The notes below the pieces were generated by a model, which worked only from the letters and a program-made list of their open reading frames with translations, was not told the DNA's origin and made no database searches. The translations under genes were made by a program, and so were the position numbers. 64,000 bases of DNA, taken from the NCBI GenBank assembly GCA_963724645.1, contig CAVRVJ010000003.1:1302001-1366000 (forward strand), written 5' to 3'. This DNA comes from CAVXSP01 sp963724645. Its GTDB lineage: Bacteria; Acidobacteriota; Vicinamibacteria; Vicinamibacterales; SCN-69-37. How positions within the stretch are numbered: the first letter of the stretch is position 1; every line of letters starts with the position of its first letter. Positions 18,128 through 27,011 of this stretch are shown here, in pieces.

Positions 18128-20137
18128 CTACCAGATCTGAACCCGATCTTTCGGGTCCCTGTACAGTTTGTCGCCGGGCTTGACGCCGAACGCATCGTAG
18201 AAGCCCTGGACGTTGCTCGCCGGAATATTCACACGGAACTCCGGCGGCGAATGCGGATCGATCACGAGCCGCCGCCGGGCCTCTTGATCACGGTACTTGG
18301 TGCGCCAGATCTGCGCCCAACCCTCGAACAGGCGCTGCTCGCCTGTCAGGTTGTCCAAGGTGGGCGAGGGCCGCCCGGCCAGCGAGATCTTATAGGCCTT
18401 GTAAGCGATCGACAGGCCGCCGAGATCGCCGATGTTTTCTCCGAGCGTGAGTTCGCCGTTGACGTGCAGCCCTGGCAGCGGCGTGGCCGCGTTGTATTGT
18501 TCGACCAGCATCTTCGCGCGCTTCTCGAACTCCTTCGCATCCGCCTCCGTCCACCAGTCGCGCAGCGCGCCCGTGCCGTCGTAATGGCGGCCCTGGTCGT
18601 CGAAACCGTGGCCGATTTCATGGCCGATCACCGCGCCGATGGCCCCGTAATTCGCCGCGTCGTCCGCGTCGAAGTTGAAGAACGGCGGCCGCATGATGGC
18701 CGCCGGAAACACGATCTCGTTCATCAGAGGAGTGTAGTACGCGTTGACCGTTTGCGGCGTCAGGAGCCATTCGGTCCGATCGACAGGCTTGCCGAGCTTG
18801 GCCACCTGATAGTCGTTCTCAAACCTCTCTGCCCGCAGGACATTCCCGAGCAGGTCGTCAGACTTGATCACGAGCCCGGTATAGTCGCGCCATTTGTCCG
18901 GATACGCGATCTTGGTGTTGAATTTCGCGAGCTTCTCGAGCGCCTGCTTCCTGGTATCAGGGGTCATCCAGTCGAGCGTCGTGATCGATTGCCGGTACGC
19001 CTCGAGCAGGTTGCCGACCATCTTCTGCATTCGAGCCTTCGCCTCTGGTGGAAACGTCTTGTCCACATACAGTTTTCCGACAGCCATGCCGATGTGGCCG
19101 TTCACGACGCTCACTCCTCGTTTCCAGCGCTCGCGCTGGCTCGGCTGTCCGCTGAGCGTGCGGCCGAACAGCTCGAAGGACGCGTCGACGAACGGCTTGC
19201 TCAGATAGGGCGCCGCTGCGGTCAAATACTGCGCCGCCAACCACGCCCTCCATGTCGCCAGAGGTGTGGCCGGGACAAGGGCCGCGAAACTCTTGAAGAA
19301 CGACGGCTGTGACACAACGACGTCGACGGCTCGATCGAGGCCTTGGGGCCTGGCCCACGCCATCCAATCGAAGCCCGGCATTTCCCTGGGGAGGCTCTCG
19401 AATGGGAATTTGTTGTAGGTCTTGAGCGAATCGCGACTCTCGACGCGCGTCCACTGAATCCTCGCCAGTTCGGTCTCGAGACCGAGGACCGCCTTCGCGT
19501 CAGCCGCAGCGTTGGGCCGGCCGGAGAGCGTGAAGATCTTTTCCAGGAACTCCTGGTACTTCTGTCGGACCTCAACGAATTTCGGATCGTCCTGCAGGTA
19601 GTAGTCCCGATCGGGGAGCGCGATGCCACCCTGTGCGAGGTACAGAATCGTCCGAGTCGGATCTTTCGCGTCCGACGCGACCCCGGCGTTCACCGGTCCG
19701 CCGGCATTGATCGCTGACAAGGCGCCCGCCTCGGCGGCCATGGCCTGCGCCGTCGTGATTGCGTCGATCTTCTGAAGCTCGGCTTTGATCGGCGTCGCGC
19801 CAAGCTGCTCGGCGCGCGCTTCGTTCATGAAGCTCGTGTACAAGTCGCCGACCTGTTGCGCGACAGTGCCGCCGGCGCGATTGTCCGCTGACGCCGCGGC
19901 GTCGAGGATGGCGCGCACGTCCGCCTCGGCCTTGTCGGTCAGTTCCGCGAATGCGCCGTACCCCGCCTTGTCGGCAGGGATCTCGGTCCTGGCCAGCCAC
20001 GCGCCGTTGACATGGCGGAAGAAATTGTCCTGAGGACGCACGGCGGGATCGGCGTTGCCGATTTCGATCCCCGACTTGAGCGCCGGCTGTTGCGCAGTCA
20101 GCGTGCTGACCGCCAGAATGATGAGTGCGCGCCGCAT
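18128..20137 (-). CDS. M13 family zinc metallopeptidase (neprilysin-like)
   Basis: 669 residues with a short signal peptide (MRRALIILAVSTLTAQQ). The M13 N-terminal block DNFFRHVNGAWL is present, as is the catalytic site HEIGHGFDDQG, starting at His506 with its conserved neighbours. The third zinc-site region GENIGDLGGL lies about 60 residues later (Glu567), as the family requires. The C-terminal NIPASNVQGFYDAFGVKPGD is also conserved. Soluble bacterial M13 enzymes degrade short peptides, usually in the periplasm. Length and all catalytic motifs are intact. It converges with the PQQ/DUF1080 gene. Confidence 0.93.
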   Translation of the reverse strand: MRRALIILAVSTLTAQQPALKSGIEIGNADPAVRPQDNFFRHVNGAWLARTEIPADKAGYGAFAELTDKAEADVRAILDAAASADNRAGGTVAQQVGDLYTSFMNEARAEQLGATPIKAELQKIDAITTAQAMAAEAGALSAINAGGPVNAGVASDAKDPTRTILYLAQGGIALPDRDYYLQDDPKFVEVRQKYQEFLEKIFTLSGRPNAAADAKAVLGLETELARIQWTRVESRDSLKTYNKFPFESLPREMPGFDWMAWARPQGLDRAVDVVVSQPSFFKSFAALVPATPLATWRAWLAAQYLTAAAPYLSKPFVDASFELFGRTLSGQPSQRERWKRGVSVVNGHIGMAVGKLYVDKTFPPEAKARMQKMVGNLLEAYRQSITTLDWMTPDTRKQALEKLAKFNTKIAYPDKWRDYTGLVIKSDDLLGNVLRAERFENDYQVAKLGKPVDRTEWLLTPQTVNAYYTPLMNEIVFPAAIMRPPFFNFDADDAANYGAIGAVIGHEIGHGFDDQGRHYDGTGALRDWWTEADAKEFEKRAKMLVEQYNAATPLPGLHVNGELTLGENIGDLGGLSIAYKAYKISLAGRPSPTLDNLTGEQRLFEGWAQIWRTKYRDQEARRRLVIDPHSPPEFRVNIPASNVQGFYDAFGVKPGDKLYRDPKDRVQIW

Positions 20138-20178
20138 TGTTCACCTCGAGACGGCTGGAGCCCTGGGCCGCCCATCCA

Positions 20179-21468
20179 TCAGTCTACTAGCCACGCGCGA
20201 ACCTCGCCCGCGCCGAGGCCGTTCAACCGGATGACCTGCAGCCGGAGGCGGCCATATTCGACGATGTCCCCGACTGCCGGCGGCCGGCCCAGCCGGGCCA
20301 GCACCAGCCCGCTGACGCTGTCGACTTCCTCGTGCTCCAGGCCAATGTCGAAATGCTGGCCCAGTTCATCCAGCCTCAGCGTCCCGGCGACCTCTACAGA
20401 ACCATCAGGGAGCGGCGTGAGACCGGCCGAGCCCGTTGTGCCCGCATCGATGTCGCCGACGACCTCCTCGAACAGGTCTTCGAGACTGACGAGTCCTGCC
20501 GTGCCGCCGTGCTCATCGATGACGATCGCCATGTGCACCGCTGCCCGCTGCATCGTCGCCAACACGTCGTCGAGCGCCGCGGTCTCCGGCACGGGCGGCA
20601 TCAGCCTGACGTCCGTCGCGGTGACCGGCTGACCTGCAATCAGCAGGCGGAGCAGGTCCTTCGCGTGGACCACGCCGACGATGTGATCCAGGTCGCCGTC
20701 GTACACCGGATAGCGCGTGTGGCGCTTCGACGCAATGAGCTTGCGGATCTCGTCAGGCTTTGCGCCCAATGGAAGACCGACGACGCGAACGCGCGGCATC
20801 ATCACCTCGCCTGCGGTGAGATCGCCGAATTCGAAGAGTTCGCGGAACAAGCGGCCGGACTCGCCGCGAATTGCGCCGCTCTGTTCGCTCTCCTCGACGA
20901 TGAGCTGCAGTTCCTCCGGCGTGTAGGACTGCTCGCGTGTGTTGTCCTGCCGGCGCACGCCGAGCAGTCGCAGGCAGCCGCGCGCGACGCCGCTCAAGAT
21001 CCGCACGAACGGATACATCACGATCAGCGTCACGCGCATGGGCCAGTACGCCAGCCGCGCCACAGGCTCGGCATGTTGCAAGGCCACGCTCTTGGGCGCC
21101 ATTTCCCCGAAAATGATGTGCACGAGCGTCAGAAAGCCGAGCGTCAGGGCGCCGGACAGCGCCGCGGCGCCGAGCACGGGGACGTACCCGAGATGCGGCC
21201 GCAGCATGTCGGCCAGCAGGTGTTCGCCGTACATCCCGAGGCCCAGGCTGGCGACGGTGATCCCGATCTGCGACGTGGCGATGTAACGGTCCTGTTGTTC
21301 CGGCGATCCCAGAATGCTCAGCAACCGGCGCGACAGCCGATCGCCCTGGCCCGCGCGACGCGCGATCGCCGTTCTGGGCGCCCCGATCAACGAGAACTCG
21401 GCGGCGACGAACAGGCCGTTCAGCATGATGAACGCGAAGCAGAGAAGGATGATTCCCGTCAAGGTCAT
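20179..21468 (-). CDS. hemolysin/CorC-family membrane protein (DUF21/CNNM, CBS pair, transporter-associated domain)
   Basis: 429 residues. The N-terminal DUF21 (CNNM) membrane domain has four hydrophobic segments, with the typical VAAEFSLIGAPRTAIARR and GITVASLGLGMYGE. It continues into two CBS repeats (MMPRVRVVGLPLGAKPDE, VVHAKDLLRLLIAG) and a C-terminal CorC/HlyC domain (SVEVAGTLRLDELGQHF). The family is linked to magnesium/cobalt homeostasis and membrane transport. Its ATG overlaps the stop of the upstream paralog by four bases (21465-21468), so the pair is co-translated. Confidence 0.9.
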   Translation of the reverse strand: MTLTGIILLCFAFIMLNGLFVAAEFSLIGAPRTAIARRAGQGDRLSRRLLSILGSPEQQDRYIATSQIGITVASLGLGMYGEHLLADMLRPHLGYVPVLGAAALSGALTLGFLTLVHIIFGEMAPKSVALQHAEPVARLAYWPMRVTLIVMYPFVRILSGVARGCLRLLGVRRQDNTREQSYTPEELQLIVEESEQSGAIRGESGRLFRELFEFGDLTAGEVMMPRVRVVGLPLGAKPDEIRKLIASKRHTRYPVYDGDLDHIVGVVHAKDLLRLLIAGQPVTATDVRLMPPVPETAALDDVLATMQRAAVHMAIVIDEHGGTAGLVSLEDLFEEVVGDIDAGTTGSAGLTPLPDGSVEVAGTLRLDELGQHFDIGLEHEEVDSVSGLVLARLGRPPAVGDIVEYGRLRLQVIRLNGLGAGEVRAWLVD

Positions 21469-22499
21469 CTGGACCTCGAGGAGCCGAGCAACTCACTGAG
21501 CACATCCTGAATGGTGATGAGTCCGATGGCGTGCCCCGGTGTGTCCACGACGATCGCCTGGTGGACGCGGCGCTCCCGCAGGGCGGTGACCACGCGGTCG
21601 GCCGGCAGATCCTGTCGCACCTCGGCGATGGGACGCACGAGCCGTTCCAATGGCACGGGCCCTTCGGCAGCGTAGCGGGCAACCAGGTCTCTCACGAACA
21701 ATGTGCCGACAATTCGATGGGGCGATTCGCGGTACACCGGAATCCGGCTGTACGGCGTAGCGGCCACGAACCGGACCACGTCCTGCCAGGGCGTGTCCAT
21801 CCGAAGCATCGTCACGCGTGCATGCGGAACCATGAGATCGCGGGCCGTGCGAAGCCCGAGTCGAAGGGCCTGATGAAGCCGGCGGTGCTCGTCCGGTTCC
21901 AGCAGGCCGCCGTCGCGGCTTTCGGCGATCAGCAGTTCGATTTCGTCCGGCGAATGGATATGTCGATGCGTGCTGCCGCCCGAGCCGAAGGCGCGAAGCA
22001 CGATCGTCGACGTGTAGTTCAAGAGCGCCGCAAACGGCCGGAACGCCGCCAGCGACCACCGCATGGGCCGGACCGTGAACAAGGCGATCTCGGTCGGGTG
22101 CTGCAGCGCCAGCGATTTCGGGACGAGTTCACCGAGCACGACCTGGACCGCTGTCAGACCCAGCAGCAGCGCCACCTCGGCGGCCGAGTCGGCCGTGCTC
22201 GGGTCCATTCGGAACCATCCGGCGATCGCGGACTCCAGCGTCGTGCCAAACGTTGCCTCGGCGTACGCGCCGAGCGTCAGGCTCGACAGGGTGATGCCGA
22301 TTTGAGAAGCCGACACATAGCGCACGAGTGCCGCGGGGCGTTCGATGAAGGGCACGAGCGCTTTGGCGGCGGCATTCCCGTCCTCTGCCAAACGGCGCAC
22401 GCGGCTTCGCCGAACCCCGACCGCTCCGAATTCGGCGGCCACGTACAACGCGTTGGTCAGGATGAGGAACGCGACGGTGACCCAGACGGTCGCGGACAC
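21465..22499 (-). CDS. hemolysin/CorC-family membrane protein (DUF21/CNNM and CBS), paralog without C-terminal domain
   Basis: 344 residues with the same layout as the downstream gene: a DUF21 membrane domain (AEFGAVGVRRSRVRRL, GITLSSLTLGAYAE) and a CBS pair (MVPHARVTMLRMD, VSELLGS). It lacks the C-terminal transporter-associated domain and stops after the second CBS repeat. It is the first gene of the two-gene unit, divergent from the DinB gene at 22581. Tandem CNNM genes of unequal length are common in these bacteria and may form a hetero-oligomer; this is inferred from the arrangement. Confidence 0.9.
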   Translation of the reverse strand: MSATVWVTVAFLILTNALYVAAEFGAVGVRRSRVRRLAEDGNAAAKALVPFIERPAALVRYVSASQIGITLSSLTLGAYAEATFGTTLESAIAGWFRMDPSTADSAAEVALLLGLTAVQVVLGELVPKSLALQHPTEIALFTVRPMRWSLAAFRPFAALLNYTSTIVLRAFGSGGSTHRHIHSPDEIELLIAESRDGGLLEPDEHRRLHQALRLGLRTARDLMVPHARVTMLRMDTPWQDVVRFVAATPYSRIPVYRESPHRIVGTLFVRDLVARYAAEGPVPLERLVRPIAEVRQDLPADRVVTALRERRVHQAIVVDTPGHAIGLITIQDVLSELLGSSRSR

Positions 22500-22580
22500 G
22501 AGGACTAGTCTAACGACAACGGCAGCGCCCTCGCGCGACCCCGGCGTCCTGATCTATCCTCGATTTCTGGAGGGACGCCA

Positions 22581-23084
22581 ATGAAGCTGACCGATCTGTT
22601 CATCGAGCAACTGAAGGCCGAAGCCCCACGGACCCGCCGCGTCCTCGAGCAGATGCCGGAGGGCCGCGACGACTGGAAGCCGCACGACAAGTCCATGCCG
22701 TTCGGCCGCCTCGCGGCGCTCGTGGCCCGGATGCCCTCCTGGTTTTCGCTCATCATCAAGCAGGACGAACTTAATCTCGGCGGATCCAACGTGGATCAGC
22801 GGCCGCTGCGCACGAGCGCGGAGCTCGTCGACGCGCACGACCAGGCGGTTGCCGATGGGCTAAGCGCGCTGGCCGGCGCCACGGACGAGACCCTGACGAC
22901 CACGAAATGGCGGCTGGTAGCCGGCGGACACCCGGTGATGGAGGAGCTGCGCTACCTCGTCATCCGCGACACGTTCGCGCACTGGTCGCATCATCGCGGC
23001 CAGATGACGGTCTATCTGCGGTTGAACAATCTGATGGTGCCGTCGATCTACGGGCCGTCGGCCGACGACCAGCGGTTCGCGTGA
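22581..23084 (+). CDS. DinB-family protein
   Basis: 167 residues; start ATG at 22581 just behind a GGAGG-type site (GGAGGGACG). A four-helix DinB fold is indicated by the spaced histidines, with the metal-site-like pattern HWSHHRGQMTVYLRLN near residue 135 and an N-terminal FIEQLKAEAPRTRRVLE. DinB/YfiT proteins are bacillithiol- or mycothiol-linked transferases, or have unknown roles. It has no signal and is cytoplasmic. Two other DinB genes lie in the window (48342, 59002). Confidence 0.85.
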   Translation: MKLTDLFIEQLKAEAPRTRRVLEQMPEGRDDWKPHDKSMPFGRLAALVARMPSWFSLIIKQDELNLGGSNVDQRPLRTSAELVDAHDQAVADGLSALAGATDETLTTTKWRLVAGGHPVMEELRYLVIRDTFAHWSHHRGQMTVYLRLNNLMVPSIYGPSADDQRFA

Positions 23085-23220
23085 CGCGTCTTGTGCTCGT
23101 ACTTGCGTCCCGTCGTCAACGTTGCTTCGAAGCGCGACATGTGTACTGAAATCGGACCAACACCCAGATCCCCCGGCCAAGGTCGGACACCTCAGGTCAG
23201 ACCCAATAGGAGGTGAGATC

Positions 23221-23808
23221 ATGCGACTCGGGCCTACCGTTCTGTGTGCCATGCTCATCGCGACATTCGGTGTGACGCCGGCGGCCGCGCAAGGACGAAG
23301 GCGGGACGCACGTGAGCCTGTCCCTGCGCCGGGCATGGTCGCGATTGGCGGATCGTTCGGCGCAGCGCCGCCGTTGGAAGCCAGCTTCACCAGCGGCCCG
23401 ACGCTCACGGGGAACATTGAGGGCTATCTCACTCGACGAGTCTCGGTGCGAGGCCAGGTCAGCGGTGCGTGGTGGGACATCACCGGCCGGGGCTTCACGG
23501 GCAGCGTGCATCCGATCGCCGCCGACGCCAACGTCGTCTACAACTTCGAGGGCGGCCGGATCCATCCGTTCGTGACGGGTGGCGTGGGCCTCTATCATTA
23601 CCGGTTCGAGGAACATCCGACCACGGGCTCGGCGAACAAGGCCGGCGTGAATGTCGGCGGCGGTGTCGAGTACTTCGTTCGCCGGCACGCCACGGCGACC
23701 GCCGAAGTTCTGTTCCATAATACCCAGGCGCCGATGACGAGTCCGTTGACGACCTATAGCGACAGCAGTTACTGGACCTTCACAGTCGGTATGAAGAGGT
23801 ATTTCTGA
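23221..23808 (+). CDS. outer-membrane beta-barrel protein
   Basis: 195 residues with a clear signal peptide ending in AAAQG. The rest is alternating beta-strands such as RRVSVRGQVSGAWWD, ADANVVYNFEGG, GVGLYHYRFEEH and NVGGGVEYFVRRHATATAEV, and it ends in WTFTVGMKRYF with the aromatic C-terminus of outer-membrane barrels. The start is fixed by AGGAGGTGA at 23208-23216, an almost perfect anti-16S match, four bases before the ATG. It is likely an OmpA-like or OprF-like porin-scale barrel; no other function is visible. Confidence 0.8.
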   Translation: MRLGPTVLCAMLIATFGVTPAAAQGRRRDAREPVPAPGMVAIGGSFGAAPPLEASFTSGPTLTGNIEGYLTRRVSVRGQVSGAWWDITGRGFTGSVHPIAADANVVYNFEGGRIHPFVTGGVGLYHYRFEEHPTTGSANKAGVNVGGGVEYFVRRHATATAEVLFHNTQAPMTSPLTTYSDSSYWTFTVGMKRYF

Positions 23809-23928
23809 GACCAGCAGTTGTCCTTGGAGTGCTCGTGACCTGCGCCGCGCTGGTTCTGGCGGCGCGGGCGCGAGACTCCGGCGTCGCGCTCCCCGTGCCC
23901 GCCTTCGATCCCTGCCGCGTCGAGTGCT

Positions 23929-24489
23929 GTGGACACGGCAGTTCTCGCGGGTGGGTGCTTCTGGGGGATTCAGGCGGTGTTCGAGCACGTCAATGGTGTG
24001 ACGCAGGCCGTGGCGGGCTATTCCGGTGGCACGACGCCCAATCCGACCTACGAAGACGTGAGCACGGAGAAGACGGGGCACGCCGAGGCGGTGAAGATTA
24101 CGTTCAACCCGGCGAACGTCTCCTACGGCAAACTGCTGCAGGTCTTCTTCTCCGTCGGCCATGACCCGACGCAGCTCGATCGGCAGGGTCCCGACGAAGG
24201 GCCGAGCTATCGCTCCAATATCTTCTATACAAGTGAAGCTCAGAAACGCGTGGCCGAGGCCTACATTGCTCAGCTCACCGAGGCTCGCGCGTTTTCACGG
24301 CCGATCGTGACGCGCGTCGATCGATTCGGGGCATTCTTTCCAGCCGAGGCCTACCATCAGGACTTCCTCATCAAGAACCCGACCTATCCCTACATCGTCA
24401 TCAACGACCAGCCGAAGCTCGTGAACTTCAAGCGGTTGCTGCCTGCGCTATATCGCGACTCGCCCGTCAGAGTGTCCGGCGGGAACTGA
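23929..24489 (+). CDS. msrA: peptide-methionine (S)-S-oxide reductase, exported form with frameshifted signal
   Basis: 186 residues. The catalytic motif GGCFWGIQAVFE, followed by GYSGGTTPNPTYEDVST, HAEAVKI and the C-terminal EAYHQDFL, is diagnostic of MsrA, which repairs oxidised methionine. The annotated start is a GTG inside the domain boundary. Upstream, in another frame from about 23829, there is a hydrophobic leader (LVTCAALVLAARARDSG) whose natural continuation PAASSAVDTAVLAGG lies in the MsrA frame. One extra C in the CCC run at about 23909-23911 would explain the break, so the natural product is probably a periplasmic MsrA starting near 23829. Confidence 0.85.
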   Translation: MDTAVLAGGCFWGIQAVFEHVNGVTQAVAGYSGGTTPNPTYEDVSTEKTGHAEAVKITFNPANVSYGKLLQVFFSVGHDPTQLDRQGPDEGPSYRSNIFYTSEAQKRVAEAYIAQLTEARAFSRPIVTRVDRFGAFFPAEAYHQDFLIKNPTYPYIVINDQPKLVNFKRLLPALYRDSPVRVSGGN

Positions 24490-24624
24490 GCACAGGCCGT
24501 GTCGTCGCTCGTGGCACGCGCGCACAACGGCACGTGTATTTCCCGCCGTTCGGGTCTACGATTGGGCTTCAGCTTTTTCGGAGCCAGGAGCAAGCAAGAT
24601 GTTCACGCTTCGAGGGGGATTGCC

Positions 24625-25779
24625 ATGAAGTTCCGTCGGATGTCCCACGCCGTAGAGGTCTTTGGATTACTTCTGATCGCGCTGGTTCCGGCAACGGCAA
24701 TGGCCCGGCAGGCGGCCGGGCGCGGTGCGACACCCGCGGCGCCAACGGTGGTTTCGCCCGAAGTGCTGCCGGATCGCCGCGTCGTGTTTCGAATGTATGC
24801 GCCGCAAGCGAGCGATGTCGCGCTGCGGGGCGCCGGCCGCGGCGGTCCGTTGACGAAAGGCGAGAACGGCGTCTGGGAGATAACGGCCGGCCCGCTCGCG
24901 CCCGGCGTCTACCAGTACAGCTTCGGCGTCCAGGGCGTGACCGTCGTCGATCCCTCCAACCAGTCCGTGAACGAGACCACGACCGGCTTGCGCAACCTGC
25001 TGGTCGTCCCCGGCGGCGAGTGGACGGATCTGAAGAACGTGCCGCACGGAGCGGTCGCCGAGGTCTCTTACGAATCGTCGGTGCTTGGCCGGCAGCGTCG
25101 CCTGCACGTCTACACGCCGCCCGGCTATAGCGCGGCCGCCGATCGGTATCCGGTTTTCTATCTGCTGCACGGGTCGGGCGACACGGATCAATCCTGGAAT
25201 GCGATCGGACGCGCGGGCGTGATCCTCGACAACCTCATCGCCGCCAACCGCGCCAGGCCGATGATAGTCGTCATGCCGAACGGGCACACACGCACCGGCG
25301 CGGCGGCCGCCCTTCCCGAGGCGCGCATGGAATTCGTGAAGGAGTTTCTCGCCGATATCGTTCCCTTCGTCGAAAAGACATATCGTGTTCGCGCCGAGCG
25401 CGCCGGCCGGGCGATTGCCGGATTGTCGATGGGCGGCGGCCAGACGCTGAACATCGCGATTCCCAACATGGACAAATTCGCCTATATCGGCGTGTTCAGC
25501 GCCGGCCTTTCCGGCGGCGGCGCCGGTCAACCATCCGCGGTTGAGGTCTGGGAGACCCAGAACAAGGCGGCGCTCGACAACGAGGCTCTCAAGAAAGGCG
25601 TGAAGCTGCTTTGGTTCAGCACCGGGAAGGACGACCCCGCGATGGCCAACACGATGAACGCCGTCAATCTCTTGAAGAAGCACGGGTTCACTCCAACTTT
25701 CCAGGAAAGCCAGGGCGCGCATACGTGGGAGAATTGGCGCGACTACCTCGTCATCTTCGGGGGCCAACTGTTTCGCTGA
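24625..25779 (+). CDS. secreted esterase of the enterochelin-esterase/esterase-D type
   Basis: 384 residues from the ATG at 24625, chosen because it starts the signal peptide (VFGLLLIALVPATAMARQ). An N-terminal Ig-like/early-set domain (about 45-135: PDRRVVFRMYAPQASDV) precedes an alpha/beta hydrolase with the nucleophile motif GLSMGGGQTL. The active-site Asp region is FSTGKDD and the His region is SQGAHTWENWRDYL. Such exported esterases cleave acyl groups from sugars or siderophore-like compounds. The substrate cannot be told. Confidence 0.85.
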   Translation: MKFRRMSHAVEVFGLLLIALVPATAMARQAAGRGATPAAPTVVSPEVLPDRRVVFRMYAPQASDVALRGAGRGGPLTKGENGVWEITAGPLAPGVYQYSFGVQGVTVVDPSNQSVNETTTGLRNLLVVPGGEWTDLKNVPHGAVAEVSYESSVLGRQRRLHVYTPPGYSAAADRYPVFYLLHGSGDTDQSWNAIGRAGVILDNLIAANRARPMIVVMPNGHTRTGAAAALPEARMEFVKEFLADIVPFVEKTYRVRAERAGRAIAGLSMGGGQTLNIAIPNMDKFAYIGVFSAGLSGGGAGQPSAVEVWETQNKAALDNEALKKGVKLLWFSTGKDDPAMANTMNAVNLLKKHGFTPTFQESQGAHTWENWRDYLVIFGGQLFR

Positions 25780-25888
25780 ACTTGGACACCCGGCAGGCAA
25801 GAACGACGATGGCGGAAGCGACGATGGCATCGCTCGGCGCCGATCGCGGAAGCGTCAAGCCCCGGCCGCACACCCGTTAAGATGGCGT

Positions 25889-26977
25889 ATGCCGCTTCAA
25901 TGCCGTCTGACGCCGCTCGCCACGCTCGCTTCCCTGCTGCTCGCGGGAGCCTGCTCGTCCAAGCCCCCCGCGCCTCCGCCGGCCGCCCCGTCCCCCGACG
26001 CCTGGGCCGTCGTCGACGGCCGTGAAATCCGGCGGGATGACGTCGAAAAGGCCTACCGGCGCATGGTCGACCTCGCGGCCACGCCCTCGGAGACCGAGGC
26101 GATGACTGCCAAGGTCAACCTGCTGAACGAGATGATCACGCAGAATCTTCTGGTGGCGAAGGCCAAGGCGCTCGGCATCGAAGTAACGGGGGCCGAAATC
26201 GAGACGGCCTTCAACGAACGCAAGAAGAACCTGACGGACGATGTCTTTCAGAAGCAGCTCACCCAGCGCGGCCTGACGACGGCGGATCTCAAGGAGGATC
26301 TCCGGCGCGACCTGACGACGCAGAAGGTCATGGAGCATGAAGTCAGTTCGAAGGTCGCGGTGAGCGAAGAGGCGATAGTCGAGTACTACAACGCCAATCG
26401 CGGGCAGTTCAACCTGAACGAGCCGGCCTATCGCATTGCGCAAATCGTCGTCACGCCCGTGCGCGAGCCCCAGATCGCCAACCGTCAGAACGACGACGCG
26501 ACGACCCCGGAAGCAGCCGCGCGCAAGATCAAGATGATCGCGGACCGCCTGCAGGGCGGTGCGCTGTTCAGCGAGCTGGCGATGGACTATTCGGAGGATT
26601 CGCAGACGGCGCCGCAAGGCGGTGACCTCGGACTCGTGCCCGCTTCGCAGCTTCGACAGGCGCCCGCTCCGCTGCGCGATGCCGTGCTGAAGGCGCAGCC
26701 CGGTACCGTCAGCCAGGTGAACACCGGGGGCGGCTACACGCTGGTCCTGGTCGCCGCAAAGGAGGAGGCCGGCCAGCGCGACCTCACAACGCCCGGCGTC
26801 CGCGACAGCATCAGCGCGGCATTGCGCGATCGCCAGCAGCAATTGCTGCAGACAGCGTTCCTGACGGTCGTACGGAACGACGCGCAGGTGGTGAACCTGC
26901 TCGCGAAGCAGGTCCTTTCGCAGACCAGCAAGCCGCCGACGATCACACCGGTGGCGCCCGGCAAGAAACAGCCTTAG
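25889..26977 (+). CDS. SurA/PrsA-like parvulin peptidyl-prolyl isomerase, probable lipoprotein
   Basis: 362 residues. The N-terminal SLLLAGACSSK looks like a lipoprotein signal with Cys22 as the first mature residue. Helices 40-180 form a chaperone-type domain, and residues about 180-300 form a parvulin domain (YRIAQIVVTPV, FSELAMDYSEDSQTAPQGGDLGL, GTVSQVNTGGGYTLVLV). The C-terminus is helical. This layout is that of SurA/PrsA folding factors for outer-membrane and secreted proteins, consistent with the many barrel genes nearby. It is followed closely by the gene at 27012. Confidence 0.87.
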   Translation: MPLQCRLTPLATLASLLLAGACSSKPPAPPPAAPSPDAWAVVDGREIRRDDVEKAYRRMVDLAATPSETEAMTAKVNLLNEMITQNLLVAKAKALGIEVTGAEIETAFNERKKNLTDDVFQKQLTQRGLTTADLKEDLRRDLTTQKVMEHEVSSKVAVSEEAIVEYYNANRGQFNLNEPAYRIAQIVVTPVREPQIANRQNDDATTPEAAARKIKMIADRLQGGALFSELAMDYSEDSQTAPQGGDLGLVPASQLRQAPAPLRDAVLKAQPGTVSQVNTGGGYTLVLVAAKEEAGQRDLTTPGVRDSISAALRDRQQQLLQTAFLTVVRNDAQVVNLLAKQVLSQTSKPPTITPVAPGKKQP

Positions 26978-27011
26978 CAGGGCGTGTGATCCCTCGGACC
27001 GCGAGCCGCGA

